Part shown: piece by piece, positions 54,049 through 64,000 of the stretch
Numbering within the stretch: position 1 is the stretch's first letter
How the letters are laid out: every line of letters starts with the position of its first letter
NCBI GenBank assembly: GCA_947184155.2
Contig: CAMXCT020006583.1
Location: 289,501-353,500, forward strand
DNA from: Cladocopium goreaui
Taxonomy: Eukaryota > Sar > Dinophyceae > Suessiales > Symbiodiniaceae
DNA: 64,000 nucleotides
Direction of reading: 5' to 3'
The notes under the pieces: model-generated
The model's database searches: none
The model's input: only the letters and a program-made list of their open reading frames with translations
What the model was told of the DNA's origin: nothing
Made by a program: the position numbers and the translations under genes

Positions 54049-55567
54049 GTCGTTTTCCGCCAAGACGGGCTTCGGTTTTATCGCTTGCCCAGAGCTTCAC
54101 GAGGCCATTGTGATGTCAATGTAATATGATATAATAATATAGTAAATATATATAGACACATTATTATATTAATAATATTATATATAATCTATATATCTCA
54201 ATCTTTTTTTGCTGATTTCCTTCCCACTCAGACAATCTGACAAGAACATTCAAGAACATGTTGCAAAAACTAGTTTTAAGTCCCTCTTGCTTCAGCAACA
54301 CAACATGGCTGGATCAGTGCAACTGTGCTTTTACCAGAGATAACCCCCGCCAGCACAGCTCACAATCAGATGGTCGTGGGCTGGATCCGTTTTTTTTTGG
54401 CAACTAGAAGGCACATGAAGGCACATCATCTTAGCATGTTACTGTATATAATACAATTTAACACACAACTTTTGCAATACCCTTTTGAACCTGGGATCCA
54501 CAGGTATGACACGTTTCTGGGGTATGCGGTATGCGGAATCCCTTCACCAGCAACATTTTGGAACATATAGTTGGCACCTCTTGACAGGCATGTTTCTAAC
54601 ACACCTTGGGAGACACTGCAGACGCCTTTTTTACGCACTCTGAAGAACACTTGTCGACGACTCTTGCAACAGACTTTTCTTTCTCCCTTTCCTGCCCTGC
54701 TCTTCTCCTTCCCCTTACGGCCCTTACCCAACCCTGCTATCGTTCCTTCCCTCTGGCCTCAAGTTTGGAAAGGGTTGGTCCCACAAAAAGGTTGGGCCCT
54801 CCAACCCACCAGCAGACTCCCGTTGTTGACCCTGCATTTGCAGGTCTTTGGGGCAGATGTCTTTGTGTGCCTGAGCAGCAGGATCTTTCTGGACATGTCA
54901 GCATTGTCAGCCCCTTCCAGTCGATGGAGTTGATGAAGTTGATGACTTCTATGAACAGACTCTTTTGGTCTCTTTCGCTCCTATTTTGATTGGCGCTAGC
55001 AGTAGAATTAGTAGACAGCACAATATTTTCTTGATTCGAATTAATTTGAGAAATTTGAGTAGAATGATCACAGCACTGGTGCCAAGTCACAGCGGAATTT
55101 GTGAGGCACATCAAGCAGATGGGACCCTTTGCTTCTGTCTTGACACCAGGGACTGGCTTCGGGTGGGTCCGGGTCCGGGCGTTGTGTCCATTTTTGACAT
55201 TCTGTAACTGGCAACAGATGACCCTCTCAAGTTTCGAGGTTAGCATTTGCACTATGTTGCACTGTTTCCCAGGACAGCCGTCACGTTCGCAGTGGTTATC
55301 GGCAAGGACTGTAGTGGTCAATCTTTGGGCCACTGCGGGGCCTTGTTTGGGTGTGGGCAAGTTGCACACTTTGAGAGCCAAAACGTCATAAGTCTACCAT
55401 GTCTAGTCTAGCTGCCTAGCTGGAAGAGCTAGAAGCTTTTGGCTCAGGCCAGAAGCAACCCAGAACTTTCTCGGAAGGTAAGAAGTTTAGAGCCGCTCGA
55501 GTCACCCAGATGAGTGCCATTGCATTTCCAGGAGAACAAGCCGCAAGCGTGCGGCATGGGAGGGTCG
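54049..55567 (+). other. First cold-shock domain, exons and donors
   Basis: Donors read from the joins: CACGAG|GCCATT (after 54103), GGCAAG|GACTGT (after 55306), GGGTCG|GCGAGT (after 55567). Acceptors: GTGCTCAG (54048), TTTGCAG (54843), TTTCCCAG (55272), ATTTCCAG (55531). A small exon around 55100-55130 (EAHQADG, before a possible GA donor) would supply the two bases needed before 55273; this is tentative. Confidence 0.6.
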
Positions 55568-58500
55568 GCGAGTCCTCGGGAGCTGAAAATGCAAACTGAT
55601 GGCCAAAACTGGCCATCTCAAAGTTGGTCCCAAATCATTTCACGGGGATGTGAGGCACCCAAGTTGAGAAAGCAACTTCATCTGGATGTACTTTCTGTTG
55701 ATGGGTTAGGGTCATTCATGTTGAACAAGACTAGCAAGACTCTCGATAAGTGCTTTTTTTTTTGGCGCAGACACAAAAGTGGCTTTGTTTTCTGGTTACT
55801 TACAGCCTGAGAATTTGTGATGTAACTTCGATGGATTATCATGTACAAGAAATCGTGATTTCCGACATGGTCATTCCTCTGGGGTTTCTCTTGAAACCTT
55901 TTAGAGTGACGAGAAAGGCAGGTTTTGTTGCCAGGGGTAGAAATATGGCTGGTCGAACTCAAGAGACACTGGAGGTACGATGTTCAGCCTATGGACGGAG
56001 TGCAGGGGAACCCAAGGACTTACCCCCTGTTAAACCTAACCAGCATCATTGGAGAAGGTGGATGTGGGAAGGTAAAACTAACGGTGGAATCCTGCATTGT
56101 CATTATCATCCTCGAGAAAGAAAGGCAACAAAGGTCTCAGCTTTGTCACCCGAGATTCTCACATTCCAAATCTTTGCCCCAAGACGGACCGTGCTAAGCT
56201 TGGCAGAGAGCATTATCCAAAGTGTCGGCGAGACCATGCAGGCGCAACTCAACAGTGCCTCACATTCGATCCTTGTTGGACTTAGCTCAGTTTGTAGTGG
56301 CCGCCGCCACGGATGAAAGTATAGTATTTCAGTCGCTTGAGTGAGGTAGAAACTTGCAGAAATGTGAAACATCAAGTTGTCTTTTCAATTCTTTTCATGG
56401 ACGAGTTGCGATAGCTCAACTTGTGTTTGTTCAGGCGATGTTAGATTCAAGATGATTCAAGTGGGAATTTCGGCCAGGACATGTCGATGGGCCCAATGGC
56501 CCCGATGGCCCCCATGGCCCCGATGGGCCCCATGGCCCCGATGGGCCCCATGGCATTTGCCGCACCTGGCCTGGCCGCGGGACCTTTCGTGCCTCCCTAT
56601 GGGGACTTCCAAGGCTGGCTGTGGAGAGGTCAAATCTAGTGATCTGAGCCATGGCAGCCATTGTTGATCGGACTCCATGTGTTTGACCATGTGTTTGACG
56701 TAGTAAGAAAAGGCACAAGAAGATATCTAGAAGATATCAAGAAGAGAATAACCTGACATGTTTCACGGATTGGAGTTGCTTGACCAATACCTTGAAGTTA
56801 TTCTTGAATCATTTTGAAGCTGGATTATTCATGATTATTTGGCAATTATTTGGGTTATTCGTCGAAATTCAGGTGTACCTCCTGGCGGTATTCCACAACC
56901 GGGCCCCCCGAGTGGCACGGGTGGTGCCAAGCGAAAGTGGGACGTCCGGGGGCTTGGATCGGCGTGTGGTGGATTCCAGTGGTGCAATCTTTAGAGACTT
57001 TGCCGATTGTAATCTGATGTAATCTGTTGACATTTTTCTTGGCGTTTAACAGGTTTTCACTATCTTTCACTCATTTTGGCTGCCCAAGCCGAAGCATGGA
57101 CTTAGGACTGGAGTGGCTGAAAGACCAGCAAAGATGTACAATTACTTTAGGTAGTGGTTGTTTGAGTGGAGTCCACCAGATTTTTTCGCAGAAAGGAATT
57201 GGGTCAAAATGCTTCAAACATATACATGAGATTAGGTGCTTGCATAAAAAGGGTGACCGAATCTGTGAGTATAGACAATATATGACAATATAGGAAATCA
57301 TTCAGAAACGGCTTGACCTGTCAACAGTTCCATGAGCCATGAACCATACCATCATCATAGTGGGATTTCACCACTTGAGCTATAGGATCTTTGTACAAGG
57401 TAAACAAAGGGTGCGTTGGCAACAGGTGATTCAACCAACAGGGAGGATGCTTGGAGTTTTTCGAAATTGATTGCCCGACAAAGCCTTCGGAAACCCCAAT
57501 ATCTTGGCTCCCCAGTCTTACTGTGGTTGCAGGATCCTTCAGCTGAGCTGGGACGCTATCGCGGAGTGCAGCTTGGACCAGTTGTAGATGTGCCACATCA
57601 TTGCCATCATTGCCATCATTTTCCATCATAACCATCATTAACCATGGATCATCTTTTATTTTCCGAATCGTTCTTAGTTGTTCTTTCATCTTTCATCTTT
57701 TATCAGCTTTGTCAGCCACGGCTCACCACAACGAGGGTGAAGAGCTTCAACGGCACCAAGGGCTTTGGCTTCATCATCTGTGAGGCGAGAGATTTGGGAC
57801 TCAGAAAAAACATGAAAAAACAACACGCCAGGCCGCCAAACATTGCTTAACAAAATGTAAACCATTTTGGGTTTACATTTTGGCTTTATTTCGAGCTATG
57901 TAGATTGTGGGTGCAACGAAGCGGGTGTACTGTTTGTGGATTTGTTGACATTTCTTGTGCCCTTTGAAGTCCTTTTGAACCTTCTGGTAGGGAAAAGTTT
58001 TCTGGTCCGACAAGTTTGATAAATACATCATACATCAATATGAGAAAAACACCCCGCAAGTTTGAGGCGTGAACCGAAACTTTTATTGCAGGAAACATGA
58101 TGACACCCTGACTAGAAACCTAACAACATCTAACAACTTTGTGTGTGGCGACTGTGGCGACTGTCGCGTAAACTACAGGAGCTTCAGCAGCAGGGCTTTC
58201 CGCAGGACGTCTTCTTGGGCCAAGCGCAGGCGCCACCCACGTGTCAGGCGCGGCAATGAGAACCAGTGACACTCAGAGAAAAGGTCATCCTACCAAAAGG
58301 ACACGAAAGTCCCTGCAGGATACTTCTAAAAGCCGCTAGGAAACAGAAACTTTCCCAGTTGGTTTGTTGATGTTTTTGTTTGGCTGATCCTCTCCAATGA
58401 GGTTTGATGTAGCTCTTGAAAAACTCGAGAGTGGTTGAAGTTGTGATCCATCACCTCTGAAAGTTTTTGCACGGCAAGAAAACAGACAGCATTGCCACCA

Positions 58501-58799
58501 CAGCTGGAATGTAGCGACGCACTCGGGTTTTAAAAGTGTATTTCTTCTTAAGGAAAAGGCAATGGGGGGTTAAGCCAAGGAATAGTCATCTAAGTGTCAA
58601 AGCCGTGGGCGCCTCATGGCGACACGCAATTAGTTGCAGACTTGACTGATTGAATCCGAAGGTTCCGAAGGTTCGGAAGGTTCCGAAGGTTTAGTTCGAG
58701 CTTTCGGGAAAGATGTTCGTTTGGACATTACCACTCCAGGCTGGCGCCAATGTGAACTTCACGGCCTTTCTCAACGAGAGGAGCCAACCTCAAGCCAAG
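54049..58799 (+). CDS. Gene with two cold-shock domains, multi-exon, GC/GA splice donors (partial model)
   Basis: Small exons assemble into a nucleic-acid-binding protein. First cold-shock domain: 54049-54103 (SFSAKTGFGFIACPELHE), 54844-about 54870 (VFGADVFV), 55273-55306 (TAVTFAVVIGK), 55532-55567 (ENKPQACGMGGS). Linker: about 56462-56613 (NFGQDMSMGPMAPM to PFVPPYGDFQ), 56873-56961 (GVPPGGIPQPGPPSGTGG, AKRKWDVRGLGS). Second domain: 57716-57784 (RVKSFNGTKGFGFIICE), from 58179 (ELQQQGFPQDVFL), 58740-58799 (AGANVNFTAFLNERSQPQAK). These match the cold-shock order K-S-F, G-F-G-F-I, D-V-F, V-x-F, PQA. Exon phases agree at HE/VFG, GK/ENK, Q/G and GS/PRL. An exon between DVF and VTF is missing in each domain, and both gene ends are unknown. 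Such proteins bind RNA or ssDNA and are abundant in dinoflagellates. Confidence 0.7.
55568..56461. other. Presumed intron sequence inside the cold-shock gene
   Basis: No firm exon. A short frame at about 56030-56071 reads LTSIIGEGGCGK and ends at GGGAAG|GTAAAA. It resembles a protein-kinase glycine loop but stands alone, so it is not called. Confidence 0.35.
56462..56961 (+). other. Met/Gly/Pro-rich linker exons of the cold-shock gene
   Basis: The first exon has an 18-bp tandem repeat (ATGGCCCCGATGGGCCCC) translated as M-A-P-M-G-P units, followed by FAAPGLAAGPFVPPYGDFQ. It ends CAAG|GCTGGC with one base over, and the next exon starts GTGTACCT after AATTCAG; G plus GT gives Gly in the right frame. 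That phase match supports the GC donor. The start of the first exon is uncertain because a stop lies just upstream in frame. Confidence 0.6.
56962..57715. other. Presumed intron sequence inside the cold-shock gene
   Basis: AT-richer sequence with no frame of note. It includes CAT-rich runs near 57600-57640 (TTGCCATCA repeats). Confidence 0.4.
57716..58799 (+). other. Second cold-shock domain, exons and donors
   Basis: The acceptor at 57715 follows a long pyrimidine tract (TTCTTTCATCTTTCATC). The exon ends TGTGAG|GCGAGA at 57784. The next begins after AAACTACAG (58178). The last visible exon follows CCACTCCAG (58739) and ends GCCAAG|GCGAAG at 58799. Joining 57784 to 58179 gives FIICE-ELQQQGF without a frame change. 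Confidence 0.65.
58657..58693 (+). repeat. 10-bp tandem repeat GGTTCCGAA
   Basis: Four units of AAGGTTCCGA or AAGGTTCGGA inside a presumed intron. Confidence 0.85.
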
Positions 58800-61375
58800 G
58801 CGAAGGGTTGGCAAAACCATTGGGATGATAGGAGTTTGGAAGGAGAAGAGATGAGAAGTTCTTCCTTTTGAACCTTTTGAGCTGTTAACCATGGACTTCC
58901 TGTTTCCTATCGAACTTACAATTGACCTGAAGTGCATGAAGCTGATTTAAACTTGTCACCATTTGTTTTGGGATTTAGCGTATTTGATTGATTTTAATTC
59001 TCTCAGATTTCATTCCAAAATTGTGGCTGAAGTGTCATGCGATAGTTTGCAATTCTGAGGGAAGTGTGAGGATTGCAAAGAACAGAAAACGATTTTATGC
59101 CTAGGGTTAAGCAGTGTTCGGGACGCACAAATATGAGCCAAACGTGGACGTGGTCTTTCCGTGCCGTCAGAATGTGGAGATCATCTGAGTGGGGGAGCTC
59201 TTGCTGATCCAAATTTCAAGACGACTGATCGTGTGGAGACATGAGGTGTCCCCAAAACGGAACCAAAATAGTCTGAACAAGGGAGTCATTGATCCCTGCA
59301 TTCATCGAATTTCCTTATTCCATTTCTTTGCTGGCAATCTTGTCTGGACTGACTGGAGCCAAGACGGCTTCATCAATGAATCGACACGTGCTGATTCCAA
59401 GTTTGGGTAGATTTGTTGACGTCCAAAATCGTGTCATTACCAATCTTTGACAGTGCAAACAAATGATATAACACAAGCATCATTAAACATCCATGTGCAG
59501 TCTAAGAGGTTGTGTTCCTAGGCAATTCTTTTGAAGTAGGACACTTCTACCTGTATGGTGGGAATGTAGCTTGAGATGGTCAAAGCTACTCAGCACTCAG
59601 AATGTTGGAACCAGCGTTGGGACGAAACCGGGCACCAGACCCGGATGACTAGATCGTAGGCATTTCGTAGGCCATGTTGCAACCGCTTGTGGTTGTCTGT
59701 TGCAGCTGCTCAAGTGCCTTGACTCACTGGCGTGTCCAAGTGCAAAAAATGTAAACACGTGTGAGTTTTACTGGGGCTGTGAGCAGGTTTGACATCCCTT
59801 TTGTGATTTTGGGAGAGGGAAAAACTGTGGCCACAATTCGCTTAATTCACTGGTTTGGGTTCGAAACTCACTTGAAGCGCGCAACGTTGCTAACATTAGT
59901 GCACATGCGGTGCACAGCGTTTACAACCTATCCGGGTCAGCATAGGGGATGCTGAAGCGTCGCCCCACCTTGTGTACTTCAAGGCACACGTTCTCCGGTT
60001 GGTGTGCAGCTGGTGCTTCCAATTGCTTTCATATATTTGGTCACACGCGTCACGTCTTGATTCGCACTTGCTAGAAAAACGCGGCCTGTCAGCCAATGTA
60101 CTACTGCTCTCGCCGGAATCACAGGGCCTGTAAGCAGATTTCTTGTGGAATTTGTTGGTTGGGATGTGATTTCATACCACTGGCTCTGGAATTGTGAAGG
60201 GTGTCAGTTGTCTGAAGGTGTTTTGCTTTGTGCTTCTGGAAATGCACTGCTTCCTAGGAGCTCTTGAAAATCACTTACTTGAAATGCTTTTGCATGTTGG
60301 CAAATTGTTTTTTTCTCTTGCTGGCTTATGGTTCTGCACGTCATCGGATTCAGAGATGCATTTGCTGGAAGGGCGGTGCTTGCCAGTAGGCAGTTTCGCT
60401 TTTGTTCTGCTCTCCTTAAAAAATGGTGACAGATTCAAGGCCGCATACAATACCTTGCAAGCGACCTTAAAACATTACATTGGTTGTCAAGATCTAAATT
60501 GTGAACAGAGCTGCAAAGCTTTGCTTCTTGAAGACCTGCTTGTAACCTTTCTTTTTTTCGCCTCAAAGAAATTTCAAAGACTAGGACCCTTTCAGTAGTT
60601 TGTCTTCCCTGTGCAGAGAAGCGTCAAAGTCGGGAAACTGGTCTGATGAAATTCAACCACTACTTCAGGTCTGTCCGCAAACAATTTTGTAGCAACTTCG
60701 CACTTGTGACAGCAAATGCGCAGATTTCTTATTTTCCGCGGTTTGCGTGGATGTAAACCAAATTCAAAAAAGAAACAACTTAGGACTTAGGAAAAGGAAA
60801 GTTGGAAGAAATGGTATCAGTGACAATTGAACTAATTAGGGACGCATGGCCCTTGGGCACACTCTTGCACATTTTGGCACTTTATCAGCGTATTCTGGAA
60901 AATTGTTTAGGAATAGTTGATTCATAATGTCGACAATGGATTCGTCTTGTGTTGGATGTTCAGACCACATGAATCGATAGAAAACAGGCAGACAAACTCA
61001 GAAGTGCAAATTCGCTACGATGGGGAGCGCGCCGCTGCACGACGGACTCAGCAAGGAACATTTCAGAAACGTCCGTGGGTAGTTCGTTTCCGACCGGAAT
61101 TTGCGACACAAATGCATGGCAACAAACAAAATCAATCCAAACATCACCAAATTTACCACAACAAACATCGAACCGCTACAAGTAGCAACAAAAATCGCAA
61201 ACAAAACTGACATTGTGCAGGATGTTTAATGCTCGTTGTTACCTTGCCACAAAAAAACTTTGCGCAACACGATGCGTTTCCAAGTTTGCGCCTCAAGAAC
61301 ATTAGGCAATGGAACGTTGCAGCTTAGAACGTTGCACATCGTTGATTTGATTCAATGAACAAAATTTTCGTTTGC
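58800..61375. other. No recognised gene
   Basis: May hold the 3' end of the cold-shock gene, but no exon can be supported. A 134-codon frame at 60194-60598 (CLKVFCFVLLEMHCFLGALE and so on) is hydrophobic, without a domain, and probably chance. Confidence 0.4.
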
Positions 61376-64000
61376 ATCTGTGTGAAACGCTGGCTGGGTG
61401 CAGGTAAACAGCTGGACCTCTGCGAATGCTGTGCCTGTCAGGGGATTTCGTGTACATCTACGTGAAACGCTGGCTGGGTGCAGGTAAACAGCTGGACCTC
61501 TGCGAATGCTGTGCCTGTCAGGGGATTTCGTGTACATCTACGTGAAACGCTGGCTGGGTGCAAGTAAACAGCTGGACCTCTGCAAATGCTGTGCCTGTCA
61601 GGGGATTTCGTGTACATGTACGTGAAACGCTGGCTGCGTGCAGGTAAACAGCTGGACCTCTGCAAATGCTGTGCCTGTCAGGGGATTTCGTGTACATGTA
61701 CGTGAAACGCTGGCTGGGTGCAGGTAAACAGCTGGACCTCTGCAAATGCTGTGCGTGTCAGGGGATTTCGTGTACATCTACGTGGAACGCTGGCTGGGTG
61801 CAGGTAAACAGCTGGACCTCTGCAAATGCTGTGCCTGTCAGGGGATTTCGTGTACATCTACGTGAAACGCTGGCTGGGTGCAGGTAAACAGCTGGACCTC
61901 TGCGAATGCTGTGCCTGTCAGGGGATTTCGTGTACATCTACGTGAAACGCTGGCTGGGTGCAGGTAAACAGCTGGACCTCTGCGAATGCTGTGCCTGTCA
62001 GGGGATTTCGTGTACATCTACGTGAAACGCTGGCTGGGTGCAAGTAAACAGCTGGACCTCTGCAAATGCTGTGCCTGTCAGGGGATTTCGTGTACATCTA
62101 CGTGAAACGCTGGCTGGGTGCAGGTAAACAGCTGGACCTCTGCAAATGCTGTGCCTGTCAGGGGATTTCGTGTACATCTACGTGAAACGCTGGCTGGGTG
62201 CAAGTAAGCAGCTGGACCTCTGCAAATGCTGTGCCTGTCAGAGCATTTCGTGTACATGTACGTGAAACGCTGGCTAGGTGCAGGTAAACGGCTGGACCTC
62301 TGCAAATGCTGTGCCTGTCAGGGGATTTCGTGTACATGTACGTGAAACGCTGGCTGGGTGCAGGTAAACAGCTGGACCTCTGCAAATGCTGTGCCTGTCA
62401 GGGGATTTCGTGTACATGTACGCTGGGTGCAGGTAAACAGCTGGACCTCTGCAAATGCTATGCCTGTCAGGGGATTTCGTGTACATCTACGTGAAACGCT
62501 GGCTGGGTGCAAGTAAACAGCTGGACCTCTGCAAATGCTGTGCCTGTCAGGGGATTTCGTGTACATCTACGTGAAACGCTGGCTGGGTGCAGGTAAGCAG
62601 CTGGACCTCTGCGAATGCTGTGCCTGTCAGGGGATTTCGTGTACATCTACGTGAAATGCTGGCTGGGTGCAGGTAAACAGCTGGATCTCTGCGAATGCTG
62701 TGCCTGTCAGGGGATTTCGTGTGCATGTACGTGAAATGCTGGCTGGGTGCAGGTAAACAGCTGGACCTCTGCAAATGCTGTGCCTGTCAGGGGATTTCGT
62801 GTACATCTACGTGGAACGCTGGCTGGGTGCAGGTAAACAGCTGGACCTCTGCAAATGCTGTGCCTGTCAGGGGATTTCGTGTACATCTACGTGAAACGCT
62901 GGCTAGGTGCAGGTAAACAGCTGGACCTCTGCAAATGCTGTGCGTGTCAGGGATTTCGTGTACATGTACGTGAAACGCTGGCTGTGTGCAGGTAAACAGC
63001 TGGACCTCTGCGAATGCTGTGCCTGTCAGGGGATTTCGTGTACATGTACGTGAAACGCTGGCTGTGTGCAGGTAATCAGCTGGACTTCTGCGAATGCTGT
63101 GCCTGTCAGGGGATTTCGTGTACATCTACGTGAAACGCTGGCTGGGTGCAAGTAAACAGCTGGACCTCTGCAAATGCTGTGCCTGTCAGGGGATTTCGTG
63201 TACATGTACGTGAAACGCTGGCTGGGTTCAGGTAAACAGCTGGACCTCTGCAAATGCTGTGCGTGTCAGGGGATTTCGTGTACATGTACGTGAAACGCTG
63301 GCTGTGTGCAGGTAAAAAGCTAGACCTCTGCAAATGCTGTGCCTGTCAGGGGATTTCGTGTACATGTACGTGAAACGCTGGCTGGGTGCAGGTAATCAGC
63401 TGGACTTCTGCGAATGCTGTGCCTGTCGTCAGGGGATTTCGTGTACATGTACGTGAAACGCTGGCTGTGTGCAGGTAAACAGCTGGACCTCTGCGAATGC
63501 TGTGCCTGTCTGGGGGTTTCGTGTACATCTACGTGAAACGCTGGCTGGGTGCAAGTAAACAGCTGGACCTCTGCAAATGCTGTGCCTGTCAGGGGATTTC
63601 GTGTACATGTACGTGAAACGCTGGCTGGGTGCAGGTAAACAGCTGGACTTCTGCGAATGCTGTGCCTGTCAGGGGATTTCGTGTACATCTACGTGAAACG
63701 CTGGCTGTGTGCAGGTAAGCAGCTGGACCTCTGCAAATGCTGTGCCTGTCAGGGGATTTCGTGTACATCTATGTGAAACGCTGGTTGGGTGGAGGTAAAC
63801 AGCTGGACCTCTGCAAATGCTGTGCCTGTCAAGGGATTTCGTGTGCATCTACGTGAAACGCTGGCTGGGTGCAGATAAGCAGCTGGACCTTTTGCAGATG
63901 CTGTGCCTGTCCGGGGATTTCGTGTACATCTACCTGAAACGCTGGCTGGGTGCAGGTAAACAGCCGGACCTCTGCAAATGCTGTGCCTGTCAGGGGATTT
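61376..64000 (+). repeat. 80-bp minisatellite, about 33 units, open at the window end
   Basis: Each unit contains GGGATTTCGTGTACATCTAC, GTGAAACGCTGGCTGGGTG, CAGGTAAACAGCTGGACCTC and TGCAAATGCTGTGCCTGTCA in this order. Sites such as CATCTAC/CATGTAC and TGCAAAT/TGCGAAT vary between units. Length variants: a unit missing about 12 bp near 62417, a 1-bp loss near 62950, and a 3-bp gain near 63428. The many 75-codon minus-strand frames are by-products of the repeat. The array continues past 64000. Confidence 0.95.

Noticed and set aside
55430..55450. Relict dinoflagellate spliced-leader sequence (GCTTTTGGCTCAG)
   Set aside because: Only about 10 bases match the leader's TTTTGGCTCAAG end; similar short matches occur by chance (for example near 30838).
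56030..56075. Protein-kinase glycine-rich loop (IIGEGGCGKV)
   Set aside because: No further kinase motif (VAIK, HRD, DFG) was found near it, and it lies within the cold-shock gene.
60194..60598. Membrane-protein gene of 134 codons
   Set aside because: Hydrophobic but without signal, domain or splice context; consistent with a chance frame in AT/T-rich DNA.
61376..64000. CRISPR-like array
   Set aside because: The whole 80-bp unit repeats, with no unique spacers, and the context is eukaryotic; it is a minisatellite.

Overview
The window looks like nuclear DNA of a dinoflagellate, probably Symbiodiniaceae-like. There are no operons or bacterial-type genes. Most of it is nested mobile elements, minisatellites and short tandem repeats. 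One recognisable host gene, on the + strand at 54.05-58.8 kb, is cut into very small exons whose inferred splice donors are mainly GC (one GA), a known dinoflagellate peculiarity. The organism call is an inference; no rRNA or spliced-leader gene is present to settle it.

Layout. 1-4.2 kb: degraded duplicated sequence. 4.2-23.3 kb: one very large minus-strand gene, now broken, encoding in order an alpha/beta-hydrolase-like domain (21.4-23.3 kb), a superfamily 1 helicase (18.6-21.4 kb) and a palm-polymerase-like domain (4.2-5.4 kb). It carries several frameshifts and two visible insertions. One is a 13.25-kb block (5388-18635) made of two ~5.7-kb, nearly identical elements flanking a 1.86-kb segment with a DDE transposase gene. 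The other is a 389-bp SINE-like insert (18867-19255). Each can be removed on paper at its target-site duplication (TA, and 18 bp), and the reading frame then runs through.

23.4-27.2 kb: more copies of the same SINE-like family, including one nested inside another, each with long target-site duplications, plus minisatellites. 27.2-38.9 kb: a family of elements bounded by direct terminal repeats and GTGTG tracts. Element 1 (27249-32115) carries a protein gene; elements 2 (32109-33348) and 4 (37318-38852) are short and non-coding; copy 3 (33344-33600) is a solo repeat. Every terminal repeat contains the same RNA-like fold (outer GCAG/CTGC stem, an a-b-a'-b' pseudoknot, and in most copies a hairpin with a palindromic 7-nt loop), and the stems change in a compensatory way between copies. 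I consider this the most novel content of the window: retrozyme-like elements whose terminal repeat carries a fold I cannot assign to a known ribozyme class.

39-54 kb: mostly unassigned, intron-like DNA with microsatellites and a few plausible exons. 54.05-58.8 kb: a gene with two cold-shock domains joined by a Met/Gly/Pro-rich linker. 58.8-61.4 kb: nothing recognised. 61.38 kb to the end: an 80-bp minisatellite of about 33 units that runs off the window.
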